A stretch of 64,000 bases of DNA. Source: Corynebacterium marinum DSM 44953. Lineage in GTDB: Bacteria; Actinomycetota; Actinomycetes; Mycobacteriales; Mycobacteriaceae. A model generated the notes under the pieces. It worked only from the letters and a program-made list of their open reading frames with translations, did not search any database and had not been told where the DNA came from. The stretch lies in assembly GCF_000835165.1 (NCBI RefSeq), contig NZ_CP007790.1, positions 2,542,001 through 2,606,000 on the forward strand. The letters run 5' to 3'. The first letter of the stretch is position 1. The number at the start of each line of letters is the position of its first letter. The position numbers and the translations under genes are program-made. Below, one piece after another: positions 1-8,222 of this stretch.

Positions 1-1173
1 GTGCTCGCCGTCGACGTCCCGTCGGGGGTGGACGCCGACACCGGCGCCCTGCCCGAGCACCACGTCACCGCCGACGTCACCGTCACCTTCGGCTGCCTGC
101 GCCGTGCGCACGCGGTGAGCCCGAGTTGCGGGGAGGTGGTGGTGGCCGACATCGGTATCCGGGGGCGGACGTTGAGCGAGGAGTTGCTGCGCCGGGTCAT
201 CCGGGGGGAGGCCAGCTACGTCATGGCGTTGCGCGCGGTCCCCTCCACGCGTTACGAGTGGCCACCGCTTCTGCGTCCTTTGATCGCCTACAGCAACAAC
301 GAGCCCCTGGAACCGGAGCCGGGGGACGACAAGTACTCCGGCGGGGTCGTCGGACTGTGCGCCGGATCCGCCACATATCCCGGCGCGGCTCTACTCGCGG
401 CGACCGGTGCGGTGCGCGCGACCAGCGCGATGGTGCGCTACGTCGGCGGCCAGAAACTCGAGGTGGTCCGTGCCGTCCCGGAGGTGGTCATCTCCGACAC
501 GGTGGCCGAAACCGGCCGGGTGCAGGCCTGGGTGGTGGGCCCGGGCCGCGGCACGGACGAGGCCGCGGAGGCGGAGCTGGACGAGCTGCTCGCCCGCCCG
601 GAACCGCTGCTCATCGACGCCGACGCCCTCACCCTCCTGGCCCGCAGTGCGCCGTTGCGCACCGCGCTGCGCGAACGGGCCTCGTCGACACTGCTCACCC
701 CGCACGACGGTGAATTCCGCCGGCTCGCCGACGCGGTGGACGCGGCTGTCCCCGATCCCGTCGCCGACCGTCTGGGCGCGGTGCGCGCCCTCTCCGACGA
801 GTTCGGCTGCGGGGTACTGCTCAAGGGCAGGCACACCGTCATCGCCCTGCCGGGCACGCGTCTGGGGATGTACGCCTTCGACGCCGGTTCATCCTGGGCC
901 GCGACCCCCGGTTCCGGCGACGTGCTCGCCGGCATTGCGGGGGCCTGGCTGGCCAGGGCGGCCGCCTGGTTGGAGAGGATGCCGGTGGAGCCCGAGCAAC
1001 GGTTCCCCACCGAGCTGCTCGGCGCCTGCGACGCCGTGCAGGTCCATTCGACGGCGGCGTGGCTGGCGGCGCAGACTCCGGACGGGCCGGCGCCTACGTC
1101 GGCGTCGAGAATCGCCGGAGCCGTGCCGCAGGCCACGGCACGGCTGAGTCATCCGGAGTTTCTCGGGCGTTAG
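1..1173 (+). CDS. nnrD: Bifunctional NAD(P)H-hydrate epimerase/dehydratase, 5'-truncated by the window edge
   Basis: The frame is open from base 1, so the true start lies upstream. Residues 1-55 look like the end of a YjeF_N epimerase domain (VDVPSGVDADTG). From about residue 110 there is a ribokinase-like dehydratase domain: KYSGGVVGLCAGSATYPGAA, a GPG turn, LLIDADALTLL, LLTPHDGEF and the C-terminal ATP/ADP site PGSGDVLAGI. The family repairs NADHX and NADPHX, which form when NAD(P)H is hydrated; the epimerase half racemises the substrate and the dehydratase half restores the cofactor. The stop overlaps the convergent transporter gene by 4 bp. The C-terminal domain is confident; the size of the missing N-terminus is unknown. 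Confidence 0.9.
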   Translation: MLAVDVPSGVDADTGALPEHHVTADVTVTFGCLRRAHAVSPSCGEVVVADIGIRGRTLSEELLRRVIRGEASYVMALRAVPSTRYEWPPLLRPLIAYSNNEPLEPEPGDDKYSGGVVGLCAGSATYPGAALLAATGAVRATSAMVRYVGGQKLEVVRAVPEVVISDTVAETGRVQAWVVGPGRGTDEAAEAELDELLARPEPLLIDADALTLLARSAPLRTALRERASSTLLTPHDGEFRRLADAVDAAVPDPVADRLGAVRALSDEFGCGVLLKGRHTVIALPGTRLGMYAFDAGSSWAATPGSGDVLAGIAGAWLARAAAWLERMPVEPEQRFPTELLGACDAVQVHSTAAWLAAQTPDGPAPTSASRIAGAVPQATARLSHPEFLGR

Positions 1174-2507
1174 TGCAGGGACTTGCCCTGGATGCCCTTC
1201 GGAACGTTGAGCACGGCGATCAGGGAGATGACCGAGATGACCGCGATGTAGATGCCGATGGACATGGAGGTCCCGGTGGCGTCGAGAAGCAGGGCCGCGA
1301 TCATGGGGGCGAACGCGCCGCCGATGACCGAACCGATGGCGTAGCCGATGGAGACGCCCGACAGGCGGACCTGCGCCGGGAACATCTCCGCGTAGAGCGC
1401 GGACTGCGGACCGTAGGTGGCGCCGAGGAGGACGCCCAGGATCACGACGGCCAGAGCGAAGAGGAAGGCGTCGCCGGAGTCGATGAGCAGCCACGTGGGG
1501 ATGGCCCACAGGATGGAACCGACGTAACCCACCGCGAAGGTCTGCTTACGGCCGATCGTGTCGGAGAGGGCGCCGAAGACCAGGGTGGAGATGATCCAGG
1601 CGATGGCGCCGAGGGAGGTGATGCCCAGGACCGTGGTGCGCTCGTGGCCGATCACCTGGGTGCCGTAGGACACGAAGTAAGCGATGGCGAGGTAGCCGGC
1701 GGCGTTGACGCCCGCGAAGATCAGGGCGGCGAGGAGGACCAGCTTCCAGTAACCCTTGAACAGCAGCGACAGGGGCGCGGAGGACTTCTTCTTCAGATCC
1801 TCGAGCTCCGAGAAGACCGGGGACTCCTCGACGAGGCGGCGGATCCAGAAGCCGACGATGATCAGGACCAGGGAGGAGACGAACGGGACACGCCAGCCCC
1901 AGTCGTTGAACTGTTCGGTGGTCAGCGCCGCGGAGAGCACGAGCATGAACAGGGTGGCCAGGAGCATGCCGGCCGGCACTCCGACCTGCGGGAATGCACC
2001 GTAGAAGCCGCGTCGGCCCGTCGGTGCGTGCTCAACGGCCAGCAGTGCGGCACCGCCCCACTCACCGCCCGCGGACAGTCCCTGGAGGATACGCAGGAGC
2101 ACCAGGATGATCGGTGCGGCGACGCCGATGGCGGCGTAGGTGGGCAGCAGGCCCATGGCGACGGTCGCGCCGCCCATGCCGAGCAGCGTGATCACCAGGA
2201 CTGGTTTGCGGCCGAGCCGGTCGCCCAGGTGGCCGGCGATGACCGCGCCCAGGGGGCGGAAGAGGAAGGAGATACCGAGCGAGGCCCAGGCGATGACCTG
2301 AGCGACCACTGGGGAGTCGTTGGATGCGGGGTTGAAGAACTGCGTGGCGAAGATCAGCGCCGCCGCCTGGGCGTAGATGAAGAAGTCGAACCACTCGATG
2401 GTGGTGCCGACCATGGCGCCGGCGAGAACCCGCCGGTGCTCCGGGGTGATCGGCGTGGGTTCCGTCGAGGACACAGCCGTACCGGGGGCCAGGGTGTCGT
2501 TGCTCAT
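1170..2507 (-). CDS. MFS transporter, metabolite:H+ symporter (MHS) family
   Basis: This 445-residue protein has about 12 hydrophobic segments and MHS hallmarks: TTIEWFDFFIYA in TM1, SLGISFLFRPLGAVIAGHLGDRLGRKP around loop 2-3, and LQGLSAGGEWGGA in TM4-5. The family imports carboxylates, aromatic acids or osmolytes with protons. It lies 47 bp downstream of paaK on the same strand, so co-transcription and a role in phenylacetate or related aromatic acid uptake are likely; that substrate is inferred from position only. A paralogue of the same family is at 28838-30121. The start is an ATG with only a weak purine-rich upstream stretch, suggesting coupling to paaK. Confidence 0.88.
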   Translation of the reverse strand: MSNDTLAPGTAVSSTEPTPITPEHRRVLAGAMVGTTIEWFDFFIYAQAAALIFATQFFNPASNDSPVVAQVIAWASLGISFLFRPLGAVIAGHLGDRLGRKPVLVITLLGMGGATVAMGLLPTYAAIGVAAPIILVLLRILQGLSAGGEWGGAALLAVEHAPTGRRGFYGAFPQVGVPAGMLLATLFMLVLSAALTTEQFNDWGWRVPFVSSLVLIIVGFWIRRLVEESPVFSELEDLKKKSSAPLSLLFKGYWKLVLLAALIFAGVNAAGYLAIAYFVSYGTQVIGHERTTVLGITSLGAIAWIISTLVFGALSDTIGRKQTFAVGYVGSILWAIPTWLLIDSGDAFLFALAVVILGVLLGATYGPQSALYAEMFPAQVRLSGVSIGYAIGSVIGGAFAPMIAALLLDATGTSMSIGIYIAVISVISLIAVLNVPKGIQGKSLH

Positions 2508-2554
2508 CTCGGTGGACTTTCTGTGGGAGGAAAAAGAAGGGGGTAGGGAGGGTC

Positions 2555-3862
2555 TTAGGTGCGGTTGTCGACGATCCGCTTGGCCTTGCCTTCACCGCTG
2601 TCGACGTGGTCGCGCACGTCGACGTCGACGGAGACGCCGATGCGGTCCTTGATCATCTTGCGGAGGTGCAGCTGGGAGTTGGTGATCTCGTCCGGGGTGC
2701 GGCCCGGGGCGTGCTCGACCACGAGGGTGAGGTGGTCCATGCGGCCGCGCTTGGTCAGGACGCACTGGTAGCGGGGGCGGAGGTTCTTGTCCTCGACGAT
2801 GAGCTCCTCGAACTGGGAGGGGAAGCAGTTCACGCCGCGGAGGATGATCATGTCGTCGTTGCGGGCGCTGATGCGGTCGAGGCGGCGCATGGAGCGGGCG
2901 GTGCCCGGCAGGAGGCGGGTGATGTCGTGGGTGCGGTAGCGGATGACCGGGAAGGCCTCCTTGGTCAGCGGGGTGATGACCAGTTCGCCGTACTCCCCGT
3001 CCGGCACCGGCTGCAGGGTCTTCGGGTCGAGGATCTCGGGGTAGAAGTGGTCCTCCCAGAGGGTGAGGCCGTCCTTGGTCTCGATGCACTCCTGCGCGAC
3101 GCCCGGGCCCATGACCTCGGACAGGCCGTAGATGTCGGTGGCGTCGAGGCCGAAGCCCTCCTCGAGGTCGCGGCGCATGCCCTCGGTCCACGGCTCGGCA
3201 CCGAAGATACCCACACGCATCGGGGTGTTCTGGGGGTCCATCCCCTCCGCACGCATGCGGTCGAGGACGTTGAGCATGTAGGACGGGGTGCCGACGATCG
3301 CGTCGGGCTGGAAATCACGCATGATCTGCAGCTGGCGGTCGGTCTGGCCGCCGGAGGTCGGGATGGCGGTGGCGCCGAGCTTCTCCACGCCGTAGTGGAG
3401 GCCGAGTCCGCCGGTGAACAGGCCGTAGCCGAAGGTCACCTGGACGCGGTCGCCGGGGCGGACGCCGCCGGCGCGCAGGGAGCGGGCGACGAGGGTGGCC
3501 CAGGTCTCGATGTCGTTGCGCGTGTAGCCGACGACGGTGGGCTGGCCCGTGGTGCCGGAGGAGGCGTGGATACGCGCGATCTGGTGCTTCTGCACCGCGA
3601 ACATCCCGAAGGGGTACTCAGAGCGCAGGATCGCCTTGTCGGTGAAGGGGAACAGGGTGAGGTCGCTGAGCTGGCGGAAATCGTCCGGGTGCACGCCCTG
3701 CTCGTCGAAGGCCTTCTTGTAGTGCGGGACGTTGTAGTAGGCGTGCCGCAGGGTGTTCTTCATGCGCTCGGTCTGCAGCGCGGTGATCTCGTCGCGGGAG
3801 GCGTACTCGATGCTGGTCTGCGGACCGTTGAGAGTGGAGATGATGTCCGTCGGGGAAGCCAC
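2555..3862 (-). CDS. paaK: Phenylacetate-CoA ligase
   Basis: A 435-residue AMP-forming ligase that converts phenylacetate, CoA and ATP to phenylacetyl-CoA, the first step of the pathway and the source of its inducer. Visible motifs are the P-loop HASSGTTGQPTVVGYTR near residues 90-105, GIFGAEPWTEGMR, the adenylate motif DIYGLSEVMGPGVA, and the C-terminal PaaK segment with GVNCFPSQFEE. Length is normal for the family. Start is GTG at 3862 with AAAGGA about 8 nt upstream. The promoter region carries one of the PaaR-like operators (3941-3960). Divergent in function but parallel in strand to paaR. Confidence 0.95.
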   Translation of the reverse strand: MASPTDIISTLNGPQTSIEYASRDEITALQTERMKNTLRHAYYNVPHYKKAFDEQGVHPDDFRQLSDLTLFPFTDKAILRSEYPFGMFAVQKHQIARIHASSGTTGQPTVVGYTRNDIETWATLVARSLRAGGVRPGDRVQVTFGYGLFTGGLGLHYGVEKLGATAIPTSGGQTDRQLQIMRDFQPDAIVGTPSYMLNVLDRMRAEGMDPQNTPMRVGIFGAEPWTEGMRRDLEEGFGLDATDIYGLSEVMGPGVAQECIETKDGLTLWEDHFYPEILDPKTLQPVPDGEYGELVITPLTKEAFPVIRYRTHDITRLLPGTARSMRRLDRISARNDDMIILRGVNCFPSQFEELIVEDKNLRPRYQCVLTKRGRMDHLTLVVEHAPGRTPDEITNSQLHLRKMIKDRIGVSVDVDVRDHVDSGEGKAKRIVDNRT

Positions 3863-3940
3863 GGGTGTGTTCCTTTCCTGCGGTCGTGACCGGCTGGGGA
3901 ACCGGGACCGTGGGTTGGCAGTGTTGTGTAAACCATTTAC

Positions 3941-3960
3941 TAACCGACCAATCGGTCAGG
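3941..3960. promoter_or_regulatory. Putative PaaR operator upstream of paaK
   Basis: Imperfect palindrome with ACCGACC and CGGTC arms. Its reverse complement (CTGACCGATTGGTCGGTTA) aligns with the sites at 4877, 5460 and 13451, giving a shared core GACCG-N6-CGGT. It lies 79 bp before the paaK start, fitting repression of paaK and its transporter by the adjacent TetR protein. Confidence 0.7.
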
Positions 3961-3965
3961 AAGTA

Positions 3966-3981
3966 TGTGACAGAGGTTACA
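3966..3981. promoter_or_regulatory. CRP/GlxR-like binding site
   Basis: TGTGA-N6-TTACA matches nine of ten conserved positions of the CRP/GlxR motif TGTGA-N6-TCACA. It is adjacent to the PaaR-like operator at 3941. GlxR control of paa genes has been described in C. glutamicum; its use here is inferred. Confidence 0.5.
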
Positions 3982-4097
3982 ACGCGCTTCCTTTGTGCGC
4001 AAGATTATCTCCGAGGAAAAACGGCGCCGTCCCTGACTGCGCCGCCCCCACTACCCCCTCTTCCCACATTTACGCACGTCAACGCGGGTGCCGGCAA

Positions 4098-4724
4098 TCA
4101 GCCGCGCCGCACCCCCGGTTTCACGATCCCCTCGAAGATCATCTGCGGGGTGAGCTCGGCGAGGTCCTCCGGCGCATACTTCCCGTCCGGCCGGTACCAC
4201 TCCACGATGGAGTTGATCATCCCGAAAATGAGCCGGGCGACCACTCCCGCCTCCAGATCCGAACGCAGGGAGCCCTCCGCCTGCGCCCGGTCGACCACAT
4301 CCACCAGCGCCCGGGTGAGCAGCCGGCGGCGGGCCATGATCTCGCGCTCGACCTCGGTGTTGCCGCGCAGCCGCAGCAGGAGCCGGACATAGGCGGGGAA
4401 CTCGCACAGCACACGCGTGGTGCCGGCGACGAGCAGCCGCAGCTGCTCGAGCGGATCATCCGACTCCGCCAGCGCGGCGTCCATCACCGCCTTCAACTCC
4501 GCCAGCGCCTTGTCCGTGGCCTCCACCAGGATCTCCTCCTTCGACGAGATGTGGTGGTAGATCGCGGACTTGCTCAGCCCCAGGCGCTCGGCGAGCGTCC
4601 CCATCGACGTGGCCTCGTAGCCCCTCGCGTTGAACTCCTCGACGGCGATCTGGATGACATCCTCGCGGGTGTAACCGGGCCGGCCGCGGGTGGCCGTCGC
4701 AGCGGTGGTGGAGGAAGAGGGCAT
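4098..4724 (-). CDS. paaR: TetR-family transcriptional regulator of the paa cluster
   Basis: A 208-residue regulator with an N-terminal helix-turn-helix at about residues 20-65 (EEFNARGYEATSMGTLAERLGLSKSAIYHHISSKEEIL) and a C-terminal TetR ligand-binding domain. An open frame continues upstream to 4817, but the ATG at 4724 is preceded by a clear AAGGAG, so that start is preferred. In other bacteria PaaR is a repressor released by phenylacetyl-CoA. The gene sits between paaK and paaI, and four matching palindromes occur at the cluster's promoters, one in its own upstream region, suggesting autoregulation. The ligand is inferred from family and context. Confidence 0.88.
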   Translation of the reverse strand: MPSSSTTAATATRGRPGYTREDVIQIAVEEFNARGYEATSMGTLAERLGLSKSAIYHHISSKEEILVEATDKALAELKAVMDAALAESDDPLEQLRLLVAGTTRVLCEFPAYVRLLLRLRGNTEVEREIMARRRLLTRALVDVVDRAQAEGSLRSDLEAGVVARLIFGMINSIVEWYRPDGKYAPEDLAELTPQMIFEGIVKPGVRRG

Positions 4725-4844
4725 GGGGTTCTCCTTGCGTCGGGCGGCGTTGTGCTGGCGTGGAACTGTCGTTGTGCTGTCGTTGTCGTGCACCTCCGTC
4801 GGGAGTCGGCGCATCACTCATTGTGGCAGCTGTTTCCCTGCCGG

Positions 4845-4860
4845 AGTGACTCCGATCACG
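4845..4860. promoter_or_regulatory. CRP/GlxR-like site in the paaR-paaI region
   Basis: AGTGA-N6-TCACG matches eight of ten positions of the GlxR consensus. Its centre is about 35 bp from the centre of the PaaR-like palindrome at 4877. Weak alone, but the pairing recurs at 5432/5460 and 13424/13451. Confidence 0.4.
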
Positions 4861-4876
4861 TACACTCTCCCCACAA

Positions 4877-4899
4877 TACCGACCGAACGGACGGTAATG
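4877..4899. promoter_or_regulatory. Putative PaaR operator between paaR and paaI
   Basis: The palindrome ATACCGACCG...CGGACGGTAAT has near-perfect arms and lies between the divergent paaR and paaI genes. It could control both, giving autoregulation of paaR and repression of paaI. Confidence 0.7.
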
Positions 4900-4955
4900 A
4901 CCTTCGGGGGCACGCCAGCGCGCCCCCGCACCCTTCCCCCAAGGAGCACATCACC

Positions 4956-5387
4956 ATGAGCCAGATCCTCGCCTCCGGCGTCGCCCAGGAGCCCCGCTAC
5001 GACCACGTCCGCGCGATGTTCGAGGCCGACCTCGCATCCCAGGGCATCGGCATGACCATCACCGAGATCGCCGACGGCGAGGCCCGCGGACACTTCACCG
5101 TCCGCCCCGAAATGTGCAACGGCCACGGCACCGCCCAGGGCGGATTCCTCTTCACGTTCGCCGACTCCCTGTTCGCGGGCGCCTGCAACTCCACCGGAAA
5201 CATGGCCGTGGCCGCCCAGGTGGGCATCCACTACATCGCCCCCGCCCGCGCGGGAGACGTGGTGGAGGGCCACGCCGTCGAGCGCCGCACCTGGGGACGC
5301 AACGGCATCACCGACGTCACCCTGACCTCGAACGGTCAGGTCATCGCAGAGTTCCGCGGCACCTCCCGGACCGTGAGGGGGGTCTGA
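4956..5387 (+). CDS. paaI: Phenylacetyl-CoA pathway thioesterase PaaI
   Basis: A 143-residue hotdog-fold thioesterase. The motif GHGTAQGGFLFTFADSLFAGACN is the PaaI-type active-site helix, and C-terminal strands AAQVGIHYIAPARAGDVVEG complete the fold. PaaI hydrolyses hydroxylated or dead-end phenylacetyl-CoA derivatives and frees trapped CoA. The frame is open much further upstream, but the ATG at 4956 has AAGGAG at 4941-4946 and matches family length. It precedes paaA by 150 bp, and paaA has its own operator, so paaI may be partly separately transcribed. Confidence 0.92.
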   Translation: MSQILASGVAQEPRYDHVRAMFEADLASQGIGMTITEIADGEARGHFTVRPEMCNGHGTAQGGFLFTFADSLFAGACNSTGNMAVAAQVGIHYIAPARAGDVVEGHAVERRTWGRNGITDVTLTSNGQVIAEFRGTSRTVRGV

Positions 5388-5431
5388 CCGGGGCTGAAAA
5401 GTCATGCCCGGCCAGAAAAGTGACGTGCGCC

Positions 5432-5460
5432 ATTGACATGGATCACATCGTCCACATAAA
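5432..5460 (+). promoter_or_regulatory. Candidate paaA promoter with overlapping GlxR-like site
   Basis: A consensus -35 TTGACA (5433-5438) is followed after 16 nt by CATAAA (5455-5460) as a plausible -10. ATTGA-N6-TCACA at 5432-5447 overlaps the -35 and resembles a GlxR site (8 of 10). The PaaR-like operator begins at the -10, consistent with repression by steric block. Confidence 0.5.
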
Positions 5461-5481
5461 CTGACCGAACGATCGGTAATT
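5460..5481. promoter_or_regulatory. Putative PaaR operator upstream of paaA
   Basis: The palindrome ACTGACCGAACGATCGGTAAT lies directly downstream of the candidate paaA promoter and 56 bp before the paaA start. It is close to a perfect form of the shared motif ACTGACCG-N4-NTCGGTAAT. Confidence 0.72.
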
Positions 5482-5537
5482 AAATGCCGACGAGACAGTT
5501 GACAGTTGTCGAACTTCACCCAGACGAAGGATCACCG

Positions 5538-6512
5538 ATGACCACCGTGACCGAAACGCTCTCCCCCGCCGACGAGGCCGGGCAGGAGATCTTCGACCGC
5601 CTCATTGCCGAGGATTCCCGCATCGAGCCCACGGACTGGATGCCCGCCGCCTACCGCCGGACCCTGACCCGCCAGATCTCCCAGCACGCGCACTCCGAGA
5701 TCATCGGAATGCAGCCGGAGGCCAACTGGATCACCCGCGCCCCCTCCCTCAAGCGCAAGGCCATTCTCATCGCCAAGGTCCAGGACGAGGCCGGCCACGG
5801 GCTCTACCTCTACTCCGCGGCCGAAACCCTGCGCACCGGCCGCGACAAGCTCGTCGAGCAGCTTCTCGACGGCTCCGCCAAGTACTCCTCGATCTTCAAC
5901 TACCCGGCGCGCACCTGGGCCGACATCGGCGCCATCGGCTGGCTCGTCGACGGGGCCGCCATCGCCAACCAGGTCCCCCTCTGCCGCGCCTCCTACGCCC
6001 CCTACGGCCGGGCCATGGTCCGGGTGTGCAAGGAAGAGTCCTTCCACCAGCGCCAGGGCTGGGAGATCCTCTTCGAGCTGGCCAACGGAACGCCCGCCCA
6101 GAAGCAGATGGCACAGGAAGCGATCAACCGCTTCTACGGCCCCGCGCTGCAGATGTTCGGCCCGCCGGACGACGACTCCCCGAACTCCCAGCAGTCGATG
6201 GCCTGGAAGATCAAGCGCTTCTCCAACGATGAACTGCGCCAGCGCTTCGTCGACATGATCGTCCCCCAGGCGGAGGCCCTCGGCCTCCACTTCGAGGATC
6301 CGGACCTCAAGTGGAACGAGGAGCGCGGCCACTACGACTTCGGCGAGCTGGACTGGACCGAGTTCAAGTCCGTCGTCCGCGGCGAGGGCCCCTGCAACAC
6401 GCAGCGTATGCAGCGGCGTCGCCAGGCATTCGACGACGGCGCCTGGGTCCGCGAGGCCGCCGCCGCCTACGCGGAGAAGTACCACTCCGCGGATTCCCAG
6501 CTCATCGCCTAA
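5538..6512 (+). CDS. paaA: 1,2-phenylacetyl-CoA epoxidase, catalytic subunit A
   Basis: A 324-residue catalytic alpha subunit of the multicomponent epoxidase. It holds a carboxylate-bridged di-iron centre; visible ligand motifs are [17 protein letters not shown] and [15 protein letters not shown]. The enzyme inserts one oxygen atom into the aromatic ring of phenylacetyl-CoA. The ATG at 5538 follows GAAGG and gives family length; an upstream in-frame ATG at 5484 would overlap the operator region and is less likely. It heads a tightly packed series paaA-B-C-D-E-G-J-F-H on the plus strand. Confidence 0.96.
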   Translation: MTTVTETLSPADEAGQEIFDRLIAEDSRIEPTDWMPAAYRRTLTRQISQHAHSEIIGMQPEANWITRAPSLKRKAILIAKVQDEAGHGLYLYSAAETLRTGRDKLVEQLLDGSAKYSSIFNYPARTWADIGAIGWLVDGAAIANQVPLCRASYAPYGRAMVRVCKEESFHQRQGWEILFELANGTPAQKQMAQEAINRFYGPALQMFGPPDDDSPNSQQSMAWKIKRFSNDELRQRFVDMIVPQAEALGLHFEDPDLKWNEERGHYDFGELDWTEFKSVVRGEGPCNTQRMQRRRQAFDDGAWVREAAAAYAEKYHSADSQLIA

Positions 6513-6542
6513 CCCACCCCATATATAAGGAGCACACCAGAT

Positions 6543-6833
6543 ATGTCTGAGCAGCAGCACTGGCCCATGTGGGAGGTCTTCGTCCGATCCTCCCGCGGCC
6601 TGTCCCACGTCCACGCCGGTTCCCTCCACGCGCCCGACGCCACCCTGGCGCTGCGAAACGCCCGCGACCTGTACACCCGCCGCAACGAAGGCACCTCCGT
6701 GTGGGTCGTCCCCACCGAGGCCGTCACCTCCTCCGACCCGGACTCCAAGGGCGGATTCTTCGAGTCGGCGTCCGGCAAGAACTACCGCCACGCCACCTAC
6801 TACGACAAGTCTGAAGGGGTGCCTCACCTGTGA
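6543..6833 (+). CDS. paaB: 1,2-phenylacetyl-CoA epoxidase, subunit B
   Basis: A 96-residue small subunit of the epoxidase complex. The N-terminus WPMWEVFVRSSRGLSHVHAGSLHAPDATLALRNARDLYTRR is characteristic of PaaB, which bridges PaaA-PaaC pairs and is needed for assembly rather than chemistry. ATG at 6543 has AAGGAG 10 nt upstream. The stop overlaps the GTG start of paaC by 4 bp (GTGA), implying translational coupling. Confidence 0.95.
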   Translation: MSEQQHWPMWEVFVRSSRGLSHVHAGSLHAPDATLALRNARDLYTRRNEGTSVWVVPTEAVTSSDPDSKGGFFESASGKNYRHATYYDKSEGVPHL

Positions 6834-7666
6834 GCAACTTCGCCTCCGTTGATTCCGCCACCCGCCAGACCCAGGGCGACTCCCTCACCGCAGAAGAGAT
6901 CCTGCAGTCCGGCGCACAGGCCACCGAGGACGCCGCGACCTACGCCACGATCCTCGGCGACGACGCCCTCATGCTCGGCCAGCGCCTGAGCTGGTGGATC
7001 TCCCGCGCCCCGGAGATGGAAGAGGACATCGCCCTCGGCAACATCGCCCTGGACCTGATCGGCCACACCCGCTTCCTCTACTCCTACGCCGGCACCGCCT
7101 GGGGCAAGACCGAGGACGACCTCGCCTACTTCCGCGAGGAGGAGGAGTTCCGCTCCGCCCGCCTCATGGAGCAGGAGAACGGCGACTTCGGCCAGACCAT
7201 CGCCCGCCAGCTGCTGGCCTCCTACTACATGCTCGGCCTGTACACGGCCCTCATGGACTCCACCGACGAGACTCTCGCCGCCATCGCGGCCAAGGCCGTC
7301 AAGGAGGTCGAGTACCACGTCGACCACGCCAACCAGTGGACCCTGCGTCTCGGGCTGGGCACCGAGGAGTCCAAGCACCGCATCAGCGAGGGCCTGTTCT
7401 ACATGTGGCCCTACATCAGCGAGCTCTTCGAGGACCTGGACATCCACACCCGCCTCGCCGAGCAGGGCATCGCCGTCCTCCCCTCGAGCCTGCGCGCCGA
7501 GTTCGACGAGCGCATCGCGCACGTGCTCACCACCGCCGGCCTGGACATCCCGGATTCCCCGCAGGCCATGTCCGGCCAGCGCACGGGCCGCTTCTCCGAG
7601 CAGCGCGGCTACATTCTCACCGAGCTGCAGGTTCTCGCCCGCAAGCATCCCGGCGCCACCTGGTAA
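6830..7666 (+). CDS. paaC: 1,2-phenylacetyl-CoA epoxidase, structural subunit C
   Basis: A 278-residue ferritin-like subunit. Recognisable segments are ALDLIGHTRFLYSYAG and AVKEVEYHVDHANQWTLRLGLGTEES, typical of PaaC, which has the PaaA fold but lacks a working di-iron site and stabilises the heterodimer. It starts with GTG overlapping the paaB stop. It is followed 28 bp later by paaD behind a strong GAAGGAGG ribosome-binding site. Confidence 0.95.
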   Translation: MSNFASVDSATRQTQGDSLTAEEILQSGAQATEDAATYATILGDDALMLGQRLSWWISRAPEMEEDIALGNIALDLIGHTRFLYSYAGTAWGKTEDDLAYFREEEEFRSARLMEQENGDFGQTIARQLLASYYMLGLYTALMDSTDETLAAIAAKAVKEVEYHVDHANQWTLRLGLGTEESKHRISEGLFYMWPYISELFEDLDIHTRLAEQGIAVLPSSLRAEFDERIAHVLTTAGLDIPDSPQAMSGQRTGRFSEQRGYILTELQVLARKHPGATW

Positions 7667-7694
7667 CCAACCGTTCATCCGAAGGAGGTCTGAC

Positions 7695-8222
7695 GTGACC
7701 ACCCATCCCCTGCGTCCCACCAATCCGGCGGACGCCCTGGTCTGGGACACCGCCGCCAGCGTCCCCGACCCGGAGATCCCCGTCGTCTCCATCGCCGACC
7801 TGGGAATTCTCCGCGACGCCGCCATCATCGACGGCACCGCGGTGGTGACGATCACCCCCACCTACTCCGGATGCCCGGCCATGGACCACATCACCCGTGA
7901 GGTCAAGGAGGCACTGGAGGCGGCGGGCTACGAATCCGCCCGCGTCGACCTGGTCCTCCAGCCCGCCTGGACCACCGACTGGATCACCGACCTCGGCCGC
8001 GACCAGCTCCGCGAGTACGGCATCGCCCCACCGACCCACTCCTCCCGGCCCACCCGGCAGGGACCGATCCCGCTGACCCTCGCTCCCCCGCCCCCGGTTC
8101 CGTGCCCCCGCTGCGGCTCGACCCGGACCCGTAATATCGCCCAATTCGGCTCGACCTCATGCAAGGCGCTGTACTCCTGCGAGGACTGCCTCGAGCCCTT
8201 CGACTACTTCAAGGTGCACTGA
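7695..8222 (+). CDS. paaD: Phenylacetate pathway Fe-S maturation protein PaaD
   Basis: A 175-residue protein with an N-terminal MIP18/DUF59 domain (ASVPDPEIPVVSIADLGILRD, residues 17-40; TYSGCPAMDHI near 58) and a C-terminal zinc-binding segment CPRCGS...SCKALYSCEDC. PaaD is thought to help load iron or Fe-S clusters onto the epoxidase system, probably its reductase PaaE. Start is GTG with GGAGG upstream. The TGA stop shares one base with the ATG of paaE (TGATG), a strong coupling signal. Confidence 0.94.
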   Translation: MTTHPLRPTNPADALVWDTAASVPDPEIPVVSIADLGILRDAAIIDGTAVVTITPTYSGCPAMDHITREVKEALEAAGYESARVDLVLQPAWTTDWITDLGRDQLREYGIAPPTHSSRPTRQGPIPLTLAPPPPVPCPRCGSTRTRNIAQFGSTSCKALYSCEDCLEPFDYFKVH